Source: Flavobacteriaceae bacterium
Lineage (GTDB): Bacteria > Bacteroidota > Bacteroidia > Flavobacteriales > Flavobacteriaceae
Length of the DNA stretch: 64,000 nucleotides
Direction of reading: 5' to 3'
Assembly (NCBI GenBank): GCA_013214065.1
Contig: JABSPK010000014.1
Span: forward strand, 23,478 to 87,477
The notes under the pieces were generated by a model. The model was given only the letters and a program-made list of their open reading frames with translations, did no database searches and had not been told where the DNA came from. Below, piece by piece: positions 19,308 to 27,849 of this stretch; positions within the stretch are counted from its first letter, which is position 1, and each line of letters begins with the position of its first letter. Made by a program: the position numbers and the translations under genes.

Positions 19308-19575
19308 CGGAAGTTTATCCCAATTCAAGGCGACCTTGGCCCGAAAACAAGCACGAAAAGAGAAAGCCAAAGGTAAATTCAAACGGAATAGGCTGGATTA
19401 TACCAGCAAAGACACTGAAGGGGAATTCGACTTTCCGAAACTGACAGCTACTGAATTGGAAGAAGTGAAAAACAAAATCCGCTCCAAAGCAAAAGTCCAA
19501 AAGCGCAAAGAACGGGTCGTTCTTGGGTTACTACTCATAGGCCTCGTTTGGCTGTTATACTACATCAATCGATGA
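19300..19575 (+). CDS. Small basic protein with C-terminal TM helix, 91 aa
   Basis: Residues 1-70 are highly charged and mostly basic; residues 73-88 form a hydrophobic tail (VLGLLLIGLVWLLYYI) ending in INR. It overlaps the preceding membrane protein gene by 8 bases and presumably partners with it. No known family; a tail-anchored topology is likely. Confidence 0.55.
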   Translation: MADGSLSQFKATLARKQARKEKAKGKFKRNRLDYTSKDTEGEFDFPKLTATELEEVKNKIRSKAKVQKRKERVVLGLLLIGLVWLLYYINR

Positions 19576-19766
19576 CGGGGTACGATTTGAAATCTCTTTT
19601 GAGAAAGCGACTTATCTCAGTCAAATAAATCTTCTAGTTCCGATGGGCCTTTAGGAACTCCACAATATGGACTGACCCATAATAGGTTTTCGACCATTGC
19701 CATTTTTTACCTAATTTGAAAGCGGTAGGAAATCCGTTTCCTCCCCATCAAGCAAGAAATCGGCAT

Positions 19767-20321
19767 ATGAAGCAAATCATTCGGGAGGTCATCTCCGTGA
19801 TCATCGGCATCCTCATCGCCCTGTTCATCAACAATTGGAACGATGAACGCAAGGAAAAAGCCTATCTCGACCAGATCTTTTCATCCATTGACAAGGAATT
19901 GGAAGACAGTGTGGCGGACATCCAACGGGTCATTCCCGCACAAATGGCCTCCATAGATACCCTCAACGCCTATATGGACGATGCGACGGTTTCCTTATAC
20001 GAGATCGTCATCCGATCCAAAGGGGTATACTCGCCCATTATCAAAACGAATTCATGGAATGCCATAGCGACCACTAAAATCGAATTGATCGAATACGAGC
20101 GCTTGTCGGCACTTGCCGATATCGCCGAACGCAAAGAAAACCTGCTTAACCGCATTGAAAAGCAAATGGATTTCACCTTTCAGAACTTCGAATCCACCGA
20201 TAAGAACAAAAAAGAGATTTTAAGGATGATGCTGTGGGACGTTGTAGGGGCCGAACAACGATTGCTTGCCCGGATCGAGGAAATCATCGAAACCGAACCC
20301 GACACCACAGCCACCAACTAA
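19767..20321 (+). CDS. DUF6090-like membrane protein
   Basis: 184 residues. The N-terminal helix with the pattern REVISVIIGILIALFINNWN followed by charged DERKEK is the hallmark of DUF6090-type Bacteroidota proteins (single TM, then a periplasmic or cytoplasmic coiled region). The rest is alpha-helical with a probable coiled coil around residues 115-175. ATG 19767 was chosen over 19716 because it precedes the TM helix directly. Role unknown. Confidence 0.7.
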   Translation: MKQIIREVISVIIGILIALFINNWNDERKEKAYLDQIFSSIDKELEDSVADIQRVIPAQMASIDTLNAYMDDATVSLYEIVIRSKGVYSPIIKTNSWNAIATTKIELIEYERLSALADIAERKENLLNRIEKQMDFTFQNFESTDKNKKEILRMMLWDVVGAEQRLLARIEEIIETEPDTTATN

Positions 20322-20369
20322 TCCGAACCTCCAATCCGCTATCACAGCGGTACCCAACCCATACAACCC

Positions 20370-21095
20370 ATGGAAAAAGTACTCGTAGAACACCTGCTGC
20401 ATTTGATCTTCGTACTCCCGATCATCGCCCTGACGTTAAAAAACAGGACCTCGGAAAGCCTAAAGATTTTGCTCTCGTTTTCCATCTTCTTTATCGGCAA
20501 CAGCCTGTTATTGGCCTTGCCCGGTCATTTCCCCACTTTCCGGATCTTCGAGGGTCAGTGGAATTGGGACGGTAAGCTATTTGCGATCCTTGGGGCCGTA
20601 GTCTTCCTCCTGCTCTACCGAAAATTCGAGCTCAAAGACTACTACCTCACCCTCAAACAGGACAAAAAACACCTGAAGAAGGGCATCATCATCATTAGCG
20701 CGATTTTCCTTTTGTCATCGGTCTTGAACATCGCCTTGAACCCCTTCACTACGGAATGGAATTGGGAAACCCTTATGTTCCAACTCAGCATGCCGGGGAT
20801 CAATGAGGAAATCGCCTACCGGGGCATCATGCTAGGCTTGCTGGCCAAAATCCTCAAACCGAATAAATTCCTGCATCCCGCCATTATCGTCACCGCCATC
20901 CTTTTCGGATTGGGGCATGGCTTCTTTTTAGACGGCAATTGGGAGGTGGTCTTCAACGCGGCGCCCTTTTTCGGCACCTTTGCCTTGGGTATGATATGGG
21001 CGTGGATCACCATGAAGACGGGTAGCATTTTGCTGGCCTTGATTTCGCATAACCTGGGCAATGTCGCGGATGCCTTGATCAGTATGTGCAAATAA
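20370..21095 (+). CDS. CPBP family intramembrane metalloprotease (first of three)
   Basis: A 241-residue membrane protein. The CPBP/Abi signature is complete: NEEIAYRG with Glu146-Glu147 and Arg151, then GLGHGF with His183, and ISHNLGN near residue 230. Such glutamic/zinc intramembrane proteases (CAAX-processing Rce1 relatives) act within the bilayer in prenyl-protein maturation, bacteriocin immunity or signalling. It is the first of three CPBP genes within about 7 kb. Substrate unknown. Confidence 0.88.
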   Translation: MEKVLVEHLLHLIFVLPIIALTLKNRTSESLKILLSFSIFFIGNSLLLALPGHFPTFRIFEGQWNWDGKLFAILGAVVFLLLYRKFELKDYYLTLKQDKKHLKKGIIIISAIFLLSSVLNIALNPFTTEWNWETLMFQLSMPGINEEIAYRGIMLGLLAKILKPNKFLHPAIIVTAILFGLGHGFFLDGNWEVVFNAAPFFGTFALGMIWAWITMKTGSILLALISHNLGNVADALISMCK

Positions 21096-21164
21096 GGCGT
21101 TCTCATAGTAGACGACCGTTGGAGCTTGGAATCACATGCTTAACAAAACTAGGTTTGATACCCA

Positions 21165-22502
21165 ATGAAGCACTTTAAAAAGATTTCATTTCTCGCTATG
21201 GTCTTGGGCTGGATCGCCCAAACCTTGACGCACATCCTATGGTCCATATGGATCTTCGGCAATGCGGCCGGCGGTGATCTGGGGGTGGTGCTGTTTTGGT
21301 CGTCCTTTTTTATCTTGGTTTTTTACGGCCTTTTCATCCTTATCCCACGAAAAGGGATAATCAGGCTGGCCGAAGGTACCAACATATTCCTTTTTTCGCT
21401 GGTATCAGGATGTTATTCGCTCATCGGATTTACCCTTTTGATCGGATGGGCCTTTTTAGCTTTTGGGGATTTCCTAGGGGTATTTTTGGATGCATTTTTC
21501 TGTGGACTGGTCTTCGGAATGGCCTTTCACCTCTTTTGGAACCATTGGCGACACAAATTCAAGGAAACCCATGCTTTTACCATCTTGCTGTCGCCCCTGC
21601 TGTTCCTTCTGCTCTTCTTAGTGGCTTTTCCCAAACTTTGCCCCTCCTATGCTTATCCCTTCATGCCCAAGTCCATACGCCATGAGATCCTAGCGAACAC
21701 CATACCCAAATTCAAGCTTGGGGATACCTTATCGGACTTGCAGAAAGCACTTCCTGGGGAATTCGAATTTGAGGATTGTCATGGGAGTCAGGGAGCCTCC
21801 CTAGAAAATTTCCAATACGTAATCGAAGTCAATTGTTGTAAGATCGTCAGAATTGAGTACGGCCCGAGACAACATACCGGATATACTATGGGCGGTTTAC
21901 CAACACCCTGTGATGAAACTACCGGGACCAAGGAAAAAAATAGCGGTACGAATTTGAAAACCGCCTTAATGGAATTGGAAATCGGCTGTTTGGACTTCGA
22001 AAACCTGTGGGCCGAATTCGAACATACCGATTATTCCGGAAGTCTTATTGACCGTAAATTAGAGCCTTGGTTATTCAACCTCCACGAAAAGGACAGTTCC
22101 CAATTTGAACAGGCCCACGGATTGGCGCCGAAATGCAAGCTATTTGAAAACGAAAAAATCGTTTCAATTGCCTTTGTCGACCTGTATGATTACAAATCTG
22201 CCTTGCACCTCTTTACTTTTAGCAAACCGAATATGGAACCCACTTCAAGTTTCCTCTTTTATGTAGTCGGTGGTGACGGAGAGGATTTTTGGAACATGGC
22301 CCCCGAAAAATCGGGTACACTGACCTACCGTGTACTCGAAGAATTCGGCTACGACAATAGCGAATTGGAAGCAGACCAAGTACTAATCAAAGAACGGAGT
22401 GTGAAGGAATACACTATTAATCCCGTTCTAGGCACCCTTGACAAGCGGGTCTTAAAAACCGAACACAACCTGAAGGAATATCGAAATCGTGGTCCAAAAT
22501 GA
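21165..22502 (+). CDS. Hypothetical membrane protein with large soluble C-terminal domain
   Basis: 445 residues. About four TM helices occupy residues 5-165 (two hairpins, with LLSPLLFLLLFLVAF last), then a soluble domain of about 280 residues with several conserved-looking Cys (EDCHG, VNCCKIV, GCLDFEN). I do not recognise the domain. It ends about 90 bases before a bidirectional hairpin that separates it from the convergent dehydrogenase gene. Confidence 0.6.
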   Translation: MKHFKKISFLAMVLGWIAQTLTHILWSIWIFGNAAGGDLGVVLFWSSFFILVFYGLFILIPRKGIIRLAEGTNIFLFSLVSGCYSLIGFTLLIGWAFLAFGDFLGVFLDAFFCGLVFGMAFHLFWNHWRHKFKETHAFTILLSPLLFLLLFLVAFPKLCPSYAYPFMPKSIRHEILANTIPKFKLGDTLSDLQKALPGEFEFEDCHGSQGASLENFQYVIEVNCCKIVRIEYGPRQHTGYTMGGLPTPCDETTGTKEKNSGTNLKTALMELEIGCLDFENLWAEFEHTDYSGSLIDRKLEPWLFNLHEKDSSQFEQAHGLAPKCKLFENEKIVSIAFVDLYDYKSALHLFTFSKPNMEPTSSFLFYVVGGDGEDFWNMAPEKSGTLTYRVLEEFGYDNSELEADQVLIKERSVKEYTINPVLGTLDKRVLKTEHNLKEYRNRGPK

Positions 22503-22592
22503 ACCAATTCAGTATATCAGTCGTGTAAACACGATTATTACACTACCGCATTTACTTCCGATCTCTTCAAAATCGTCTCATTAAAAAAACAA

Positions 22593-22614
22593 AAAGCATT
22601 CGTCGGAATGCTTT
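22593..22614 (-). terminator. Hairpin terminator between convergent genes
   Basis: A perfect 9-bp stem AAAGCATTC / GAATGCTTT with loop GTCG. Read on the minus strand it is followed by TTGTTTTTTT, a classical rho-independent terminator for the dehydrogenase gene; it can also serve the + strand gene. Confidence 0.85.
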
Positions 22615-22644
22615 CTGTCTTTTTGGTTGCCTGCGAAGGCATTC

Positions 22645-23646
22645 TTAAACCGTGACCACGATCTTACCACGCTGCACATTGGATTCCATATACTTATGGG
22701 CATCCACGATCTCATCGAACACGAAGGTGCGGTCGATGATGGGTTGCAGAGCGGAAGTTGCGAACTTGTCGTACAGATAGGCTTTCCCGCGAGCAAGGCG
22801 TTCGGGATCTTTGGTGATTTCAAAAAGGGTATAGCCGCGAATGCTAAGGCCTTTTTGCAAGGACGTTAACAAGGGGTAAGGCGTCGGTTCGGGAGACAAA
22901 GCCCCATACTCGATAAGGATGCCTTGGTTTGCCAATGCCTTGGCCAAAGTTTCGATGGAAGGCCCCCCGACCGGATCGAAGATCACGTTCACTCCAGTGG
23001 CATTGGTGATATCATGCACCCGTTCCTCCAAGTCCTCATCATTCGTGACGATGACATGATCCGCCCCCGCATCGAGTAGGAACTGTTTTTTAGTAGCGGT
23101 TCGGGTGGTAGCGATGACCACGGCCCCTTCGGTTTTGGCGATTTGAATAGACGCCAGACCCACGCTGCTGCTCGCGGCGGTGATCAAGACGTGGTCACCT
23201 GGTTTCGTTTGGGCCAACTCGATTAAGGCGCCATAGGCGGTGAGATAGGCCATCCAAATGGAGGTACCTTCTTCCGGACTCAGGGTATCCGGATACGCAG
23301 TGACCGCATGTTCCGGTACCGTGGCGTATTCGCCATACACCCCATACTGCCCGATGGAAAAAGCGGGAATGGTGCTGACCCGATCCCCTACCTTGACCGA
23401 GCTTACTTCTTCGCCAACAGCTTCTATGACCCCACTGACCTCATAGCCGATGCGGGAAGGAAATACCGGGGTCTCCAAATACTGGCCTTCGCGGAACATT
23501 ACTTCGGCACGGTTGAGTCCGATAGCGGCTACTTTGATCGTCACTTCATCCTTGGTCGGACTCGGGATGGACGCTTCTTCGATTTGCAATACATCGGCAT
23601 TTCCAGTTTGGTGGAAACGGACGGTTTTGGCATTATTAGTAATCAT
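22645..23646 (-). CDS. Zinc-type alcohol dehydrogenase family / quinone oxidoreductase
   Basis: A 333-residue MDR-superfamily oxidoreductase using NADPH. The GroES-like N-terminal half lacks the catalytic-zinc Cys/His set, as in quinone oxidoreductases. The Rossmann fold follows, with HVLITAASSSVGLASIQIAK near residues 145-165 and a cofactor-pocket VIATTRTATKK. It diverges from an HxlR-type regulator across 125 bases holding an inverted repeat, a layout typical of redox-responsive HxlR control of an oxidoreductase. Substrate is probably a quinone or enone; not certain. Confidence 0.9.
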   Translation of the reverse strand: MITNNAKTVRFHQTGNADVLQIEEASIPSPTKDEVTIKVAAIGLNRAEVMFREGQYLETPVFPSRIGYEVSGVIEAVGEEVSSVKVGDRVSTIPAFSIGQYGVYGEYATVPEHAVTAYPDTLSPEEGTSIWMAYLTAYGALIELAQTKPGDHVLITAASSSVGLASIQIAKTEGAVVIATTRTATKKQFLLDAGADHVIVTNDEDLEERVHDITNATGVNVIFDPVGGPSIETLAKALANQGILIEYGALSPEPTPYPLLTSLQKGLSIRGYTLFEITKDPERLARGKAYLYDKFATSALQPIIDRTFVFDEIVDAHKYMESNVQRGKIVVTV

Positions 23647-23675
23647 GATGGTACGTTTTTATCATTAATTCGTCA

Positions 23676-23706
23676 CAAAATTATCCCAATGGTTTACTTT
23701 TGTCAA
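23676..23706 (-). promoter_or_regulatory. Probable promoter of the dehydrogenase gene
   Basis: On the minus strand, TAATTTTG (a TAnnTTTG -7 element) at 23683-23676 with TTG 20 bases upstream at 23706-23704. This fits the Bacteroidota sigma consensus apart from one extra spacer base. Confidence 0.4.
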
Positions 23707-23709
23707 GTA
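23695..23709. promoter_or_regulatory. Putative HxlR operator (TACTT-N5-AAGTA)
   Basis: The inverted repeat TACTT TTGTC AAGTA lies between the divergent dehydrogenase and HxlR genes and overlaps the dehydrogenase -33 box. Its half site matches the perfect palindrome upstream of the second HxlR gene at 24624. Confidence 0.45.
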
Positions 23710-23771
23710 GTTATATTTTTGTAAGCTAGTCACGACAAAGTTACTATTGCTGTTTATCAAATAGTTGAAAA

Positions 23772-24137
23772 ATGAAAAAAAGTTCAGAAATAGAGCAACT
23801 TGCTGCCGAAACGCCCTGCGGGGTCAAAACCACCATGTCCGTTATCGGGGGAAAATGGAAAATCCGGATCATTTACGCCCTGTACTCGGAGATCAACCGC
23901 TTTGGGGTCATGCACCGCCACATCCAAAACATCAGCAAAAAAATGTTGACCGATAGCCTACGGGAACTGGAAGCGGATGGCATCATCCACAGGGAGGTAT
24001 TCGCCGAAGTGCCCCCGAGGGTCGAATACAGCCTAACGGAATTGGGTGAAAGTCTGCACAAGATCATCCATGAACTCAATGATTGGGGGCTCAAAAACGG
24101 AGACCGGCTGCAAACTCCGGAATCCATACACTGCTAG
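23772..24137 (+). CDS. HxlR family transcriptional regulator (first)
   Basis: A 121-residue winged-helix regulator. It has the HxlR signature of a Cys just before the first helix (TPCGVKTTMSVIGGKWK), then YSEINRFGVMHRHI, SKKMLTDSLRELEADGII and the wing EVPPRVEYSLTELG. The N-terminal Cys may sense electrophiles or quinones, as in QorR/YodB relatives. It is divergent to the quinone-oxidoreductase-like gene and so probably controls it and itself. It ends 8 bases before a convergent second HxlR gene. Confidence 0.9.
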   Translation: MKKSSEIEQLAAETPCGVKTTMSVIGGKWKIRIIYALYSEINRFGVMHRHIQNISKKMLTDSLRELEADGIIHREVFAEVPPRVEYSLTELGESLHKIIHELNDWGLKNGDRLQTPESIHC

Positions 24138-24145
24138 CCGAACGA

Positions 24146-24562
24146 TCAACGATTACCGACCGCTGGATCCCGCAGTACCTGCGAATGTGCAATGAACCAG
24201 CTGCTGATATCGATCAATTTATGGGCCAGGGCAAACCCGAAATCCGTTAACGAATACACCACCTTTGGCGGGGCCTCCGCAAAAACATCACGCTTGACGA
24301 TGTCATAGGCCACCAATTTCTTCAAGGTCACGGTCAACATGCGCGACGAAATGCCATCGATCTTGGTCTTTAGCTCCGTAAACCGGAGCGTTTCATAATA
24401 CCCTAAGTTGAAAATACAGAACAGCCCCCATTTATCGAAGGAAGCCGATAAGTGGTTTTTCGTCGGACAAAACCCCTTTTCGAGAAACGGTTCGGTTTGG
24501 GTGTAATATTTTCCGATTTTTTTTCGCAGCCTATCTTGCTGTAAATCAGTTTTAGTTATCAT
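24146..24562 (-). CDS. HxlR family transcriptional regulator (second)
   Basis: A 138-residue winged-helix regulator with a Cys before the DNA-binding core (KGFCPTKNHLSASFDKW), the segment GISSRMLTVTLKKLVAYDIV and the wing AEAPPKVVYSLTDFG. It is convergent with the first HxlR gene and divergent from an MBL-fold hydrolase gene, with a perfect palindrome in the shared intergenic region. The two HxlR genes thus form a mirrored arrangement, each facing an enzyme gene. It probably controls itself and the hydrolase. Confidence 0.9.
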   Translation of the reverse strand: MITKTDLQQDRLRKKIGKYYTQTEPFLEKGFCPTKNHLSASFDKWGLFCIFNLGYYETLRFTELKTKIDGISSRMLTVTLKKLVAYDIVKRDVFAEAPPKVVYSLTDFGFALAHKLIDISSWFIAHSQVLRDPAVGNR

Positions 24563-24623
24563 GATGTTACTAGGTTACCGATCTGTAAGTTATTGTTTTA
24601 CAGAAACTAATGCGATACATTTG

Positions 24624-24638
24624 GTTACTTAAAGTAAC
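24624..24638. promoter_or_regulatory. Palindromic HxlR operator GTTACTT-A-AAGTAAC
   Basis: A perfect 15-base palindrome ends 15 bases before the MBL-fold hydrolase ATG and lies 62 bases from the divergent HxlR start. The half site TTACTT recurs between the other HxlR gene and its divergent dehydrogenase. Confidence 0.6.
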
Positions 24639-24653
24639 TAAATTATCGAAAAT

Positions 24654-25445
24654 ATGGAAGATTTCGAAATTACTTTCAAATGGGTGGGTGCGGCCACATG
24701 GGTCCTCACCATCGATGGGGTCAAGATCGGATGCGACCCGGTACTCTGTAAAAAAGGGACCGTACAAGACCACCGCTATTTTCGGGCGAAAAGGCGCACC
24801 GAACCGAAATTCGAAGCGGCTGATTTCGAAGGAATCGATTTCTGGTTATTGACCCATGCCCACGAAGATCATATCGATGTCCATGGATTGGGGGTCATCG
24901 CACCGGATACCAAAATATACGCCCACCCCAACCTCAAAAAATGGTTGCGATGGATTTACCCCACCGATGTGGACTATATCAAGCCCGGCATGCGACGACG
25001 GTTCAATAAGGGAGGGCTCACCCTGACCATCGAGGCTGTGCCGTGCGTTCATGCGAGCAATGCGATTGCAGCCGTATTGGCCGGCGGGGTCAACGGGTAT
25101 TGGTTGACCGTTGAAAAAGAAGGGGCGGCCGTACAGCTGTATATTACGGGCGATACCATTGACCATCAAAAGGTGCGGACATTCGTAAAGGGCCGCAAAG
25201 CCGATATCCTCATCCCGAATATCGGTGGCGGGGGCTTGGATAAATTCGGCGGACCGTATACCTTCACCGCTTCCCAGATGATGACGTTCAGTAAAGTCGT
25301 CGATCCCGCCTTGATCTTACCCGTTCACCACACCTCCTTTTCCCTATACAAAGAACCCATTTCAGTGCTTGATTCTTGGAATGACCTCCGCATCCAGCGT
25401 TTTTCGGAAGGGGCTACCCTCACCTTTCACAAAGCCTCCGCTTAA
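24654..25445 (+). CDS. MBL-fold metallo-hydrolase, UlaG-like
   Basis: A 263-residue metallo-beta-lactamase-fold enzyme. The metal motif HAHEDH occupies residues 68-73 (His68, His70, Asp72, His73), later ligands come from YITGDTIDH and LPVHHTSF. The overall pattern resembles UlaG-like lactonases/hydrolases of COG2220. It is cytoplasmic. The 15-base palindrome just upstream and the divergent HxlR gene suggest direct repression or activation by that regulator. Substrate unknown. Confidence 0.9.
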   Translation: MEDFEITFKWVGAATWVLTIDGVKIGCDPVLCKKGTVQDHRYFRAKRRTEPKFEAADFEGIDFWLLTHAHEDHIDVHGLGVIAPDTKIYAHPNLKKWLRWIYPTDVDYIKPGMRRRFNKGGLTLTIEAVPCVHASNAIAAVLAGGVNGYWLTVEKEGAAVQLYITGDTIDHQKVRTFVKGRKADILIPNIGGGGLDKFGGPYTFTASQMMTFSKVVDPALILPVHHTSFSLYKEPISVLDSWNDLRIQRFSEGATLTFHKASA

Positions 25446-25572
25446 AACCCAAAATGCGTATCGAAACCGGATGGCTTTAGGAAATCCATCACGATGCAGT
25501 ATCTTTAAAACCGACGATATCTTTACAGGAACGCGACCTGCGAAAGACTGTTGGATTCCAAGAACGACAAAC

Positions 25573-25866
25573 ATGCTAAAACCAGTACGCATCGCTTATT
25601 TTCTAGGTATACTCGGTATAATAACGGCCTTAAAACTGCAGTACGATCTGGCGTTGGACTATGCCGAGTTGACCGGTAAAGATCAGGCGCTTTTTAGCCT
25701 ACGACACCTTGCCGTACTCCCCTGGGCGGGCTTGGGCGTGCTAACGATTATGTTGGCAAGCTTCGGACGCTTTCGTGGTGCCCCCTGGAAAGCCCTTTGG
25801 ATCCCCATACTGCTCGGTGTCGTACAAATACTGTTGGTCTTTTTGGAACTCTGGCGACTTGGGTGA
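25573..25866 (+). CDS. Small membrane protein, 97 aa
   Basis: Three hydrophobic helices (about residues 7-20, 47-63 and 75-92) with short loops. ATG 25573 was chosen; the longer frame from 25369 overlaps the MBL gene. It lies between the MBL gene and a CPBP protease and has no recognisable family. Its size and topology fit a small integral membrane accessory protein. Confidence 0.5.
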   Translation: MLKPVRIAYFLGILGIITALKLQYDLALDYAELTGKDQALFSLRHLAVLPWAGLGVLTIMLASFGRFRGAPWKALWIPILLGVVQILLVFLELWRLG

Positions 25867-25936
25867 ACCAATGCAGCACCCTTTGAAATCCATTGCGGGG
25901 CCACCTTAGATCAAGGAAAAAGCCCGATCTTGGGGT

Positions 25937-26578
25937 ATGGACTTCAAAAAAATACTGAACCTCATCACCATTGGTGTTATTGTCTTGTTGCCCCATGCGG
26001 GACTGTTCCCGTTTTTTACCTACGCCATTCCCATACTCCTGCTGACGTACTTCGCCTTGAGAAAGTCCAACGAAAGCTTCGCTAACATCGGTTTCCGCTG
26101 GAAGCAATGTACCCTAAAAGCGGTGCTGGTCGGCGGGGGTGTCGCCTTGCTCATTGTGGCCTTTATGCAGCTGGTCTTCCATCCGTTGCTGGAGTCATTG
26201 ATACCCCTGGAGTATCATGATAGCGGATTGACGGAGACCCTCCAAGAGAGCAAAGTACAGTTCTTGATCATGGTTATCATGGGTTGGTTGATTGGCGGCT
26301 TGTACGAAGAAATCGTTTTCCACGGTTTTATCTTTACCCGCTTGGAGCAACTGATCCAAGGTCAGTACGCCACCCCTATCGGTTTTGCGATAACGGCCCT
26401 CCTTTTTGGCGGGTATCATATCCAACTGGGGGCCTTGGGCGTTGTAAACGCCTTGGTCGTCGGGGCGGTATACTTAGGGCTTTTCGTCTATTTCAAAAGA
26501 AACCTTTGGTACGCTATCATATGCCATGGGGTGTACAATACCACGGTCATGACCTTGTTGTATTTGGGGTATCTCTGA
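25937..26578 (+). CDS. CPBP family intramembrane protease (second)
   Basis: A 213-residue polytopic protein. The first motif is LYEEIVFHGF with Glu124-Glu125; the usual Arg of EExxxR is His129 here. The second motif is FGGYHIQLG and the third is ICHGVYNT. Six TM helices are likely. Loss of the Arg may reflect divergence rather than inactivity, since both Glu and His residues remain. It belongs to the cluster of three CPBP genes. Confidence 0.85.
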   Translation: MDFKKILNLITIGVIVLLPHAGLFPFFTYAIPILLLTYFALRKSNESFANIGFRWKQCTLKAVLVGGGVALLIVAFMQLVFHPLLESLIPLEYHDSGLTETLQESKVQFLIMVIMGWLIGGLYEEIVFHGFIFTRLEQLIQGQYATPIGFAITALLFGGYHIQLGALGVVNALVVGAVYLGLFVYFKRNLWYAIICHGVYNTTVMTLLYLGYL

Positions 26579-26640
26579 GCGCTGATCAGTAGCCAACCCG
26601 CACAAAATGATGTATCTTAACGATACTATTTTGGAATACT

Positions 26641-27003
26641 ATGGAAGTAAGCGCATTGGTAACCCTTTGGTTCGCCAAATGGGAAACAGGAGAATACACA
26701 AAGCTACCCATTACCGAACAGTTCAAACACCACAGTCCCTTTGGCACGATCAAAGGAAAAAAAGCCTATATGGAATTGGTAGCCGCCAACGAGGACAAAT
26801 TCCTAAGGCAGACATTTACCGTGCATGATACCATGTATGGCAAAGACAGAGCCTGCTTGCGCTACACCGCCCAACAAGGCGATGAATTTACCCTCGAAGT
26901 CAGTGAATGGTATTATATCAAAAACGGGCGGATCGACGAGATTTTCGCATACTACCACATTGGGGACATCCGAACAGATCGCGCCATTGAAAATTACGCC
27001 TAA
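26641..27003 (+). CDS. NTF2/SnoaL-like small protein
   Basis: A 120-residue single-domain protein with the NTF2-like pattern: N-terminal helices (LVTLWFAKWETGEYTKL), a strand pair around FKHHSPFGTIKGKKAYMEL, and C-terminal strands with SEWYYIKNGRIDEIFAYYH. Such cone-shaped proteins bind small ligands or act as ketosteroid-isomerase-like enzymes; no specific function can be assigned. The ATG is the first in frame and it is followed after 17 bases by a CPBP gene. Confidence 0.8.
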   Translation: MEVSALVTLWFAKWETGEYTKLPITEQFKHHSPFGTIKGKKAYMELVAANEDKFLRQTFTVHDTMYGKDRACLRYTAQQGDEFTLEVSEWYYIKNGRIDEIFAYYHIGDIRTDRAIENYA

Positions 27004-27020
27004 AAGTCATTGAAAGCCTT

Positions 27021-27800
27021 ATGGAGCAACCCACGGACAGATCAAACCAAGAACTCCTTCACTATCTGCTGCTTAGCTTTTTTATCGCCTGGGGTATTTG
27101 GGTCCCGATTTATTTTGAGATCCTCCCCAAAACCTTGATCCCCTTTGGTTTTGTGGGCCCTATTGCCGCCGCCACCCTCCTTACCTATCGAAATTCAGGA
27201 AAGCAAGGATTGCGGACCTTGTACAGCGGTTTGATCCGATTCAAAGTTAGGCCGATCTGGTATTTAGCCCTGTTCACACCCGCCTTGCTGACGTTGATGA
27301 CCCATGGTATCTTTGCGCTCTTTTTCAAATTCGATGGGCTCACGAATCCCGGTGTGATCGCAATTAACTTCCTGATTATTTCCATTTTCTTGATCTTGGA
27401 AGAAGTGGGATGGCGGGGGTATGCCCTACCTCGCCTTCAAAAATCACGCAATGCCCTTGAATCCTCGCTGATTCTTGGAGGAGTTTGGGCTCTTTGGCAT
27501 TTTCCCTTCTGGACGATTTCCCCCATTACAGGCGCTCCCGAACCGTTTTACATCTTTTACATCACCGGTTCGCTAGGGGCCCTTGCCATGGCGGTCATTC
27601 TCACCTGGATCTACAACAACACCCGACAGAGCATTTTGATGACCACGATGTGCCATGCCAGTTTCAATGCTACGATCGGGGCTATGACTTTTACGACATC
27701 GGACGCCCTTTACCATAATTTGATTTTCGTAACCCTAAGCCTAGGGGCCAGTGTGATGTTGGTTGGGGCTTTTGGGAAACAAAGATTAAGCAAACACTGA
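27021..27800 (+). CDS. CPBP family intramembrane protease (third)
   Basis: A 259-residue membrane protein. The signature LEEVGWRGYALPRLQ gives Glu127-Glu128 and Arg132; the second motif LWHFPFW gives His160 and the third is MCHASFN. Six to seven TM helices. The EEVGWRGYALPRL form is the common subgroup of CPBP proteases. It is the third such gene in 7 kb and belongs to a different subgroup from the first two, so they are not recent duplicates. Confidence 0.9.
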   Translation: MEQPTDRSNQELLHYLLLSFFIAWGIWVPIYFEILPKTLIPFGFVGPIAAATLLTYRNSGKQGLRTLYSGLIRFKVRPIWYLALFTPALLTLMTHGIFALFFKFDGLTNPGVIAINFLIISIFLILEEVGWRGYALPRLQKSRNALESSLILGGVWALWHFPFWTISPITGAPEPFYIFYITGSLGALAMAVILTWIYNNTRQSILMTTMCHASFNATIGAMTFTTSDALYHNLIFVTLSLGASVMLVGAFGKQRLSKH

Positions 27801-27849
27801 ACATGCCGTACACCCTTTATTCGAATCATACCAAGCCATACCCAAACCC

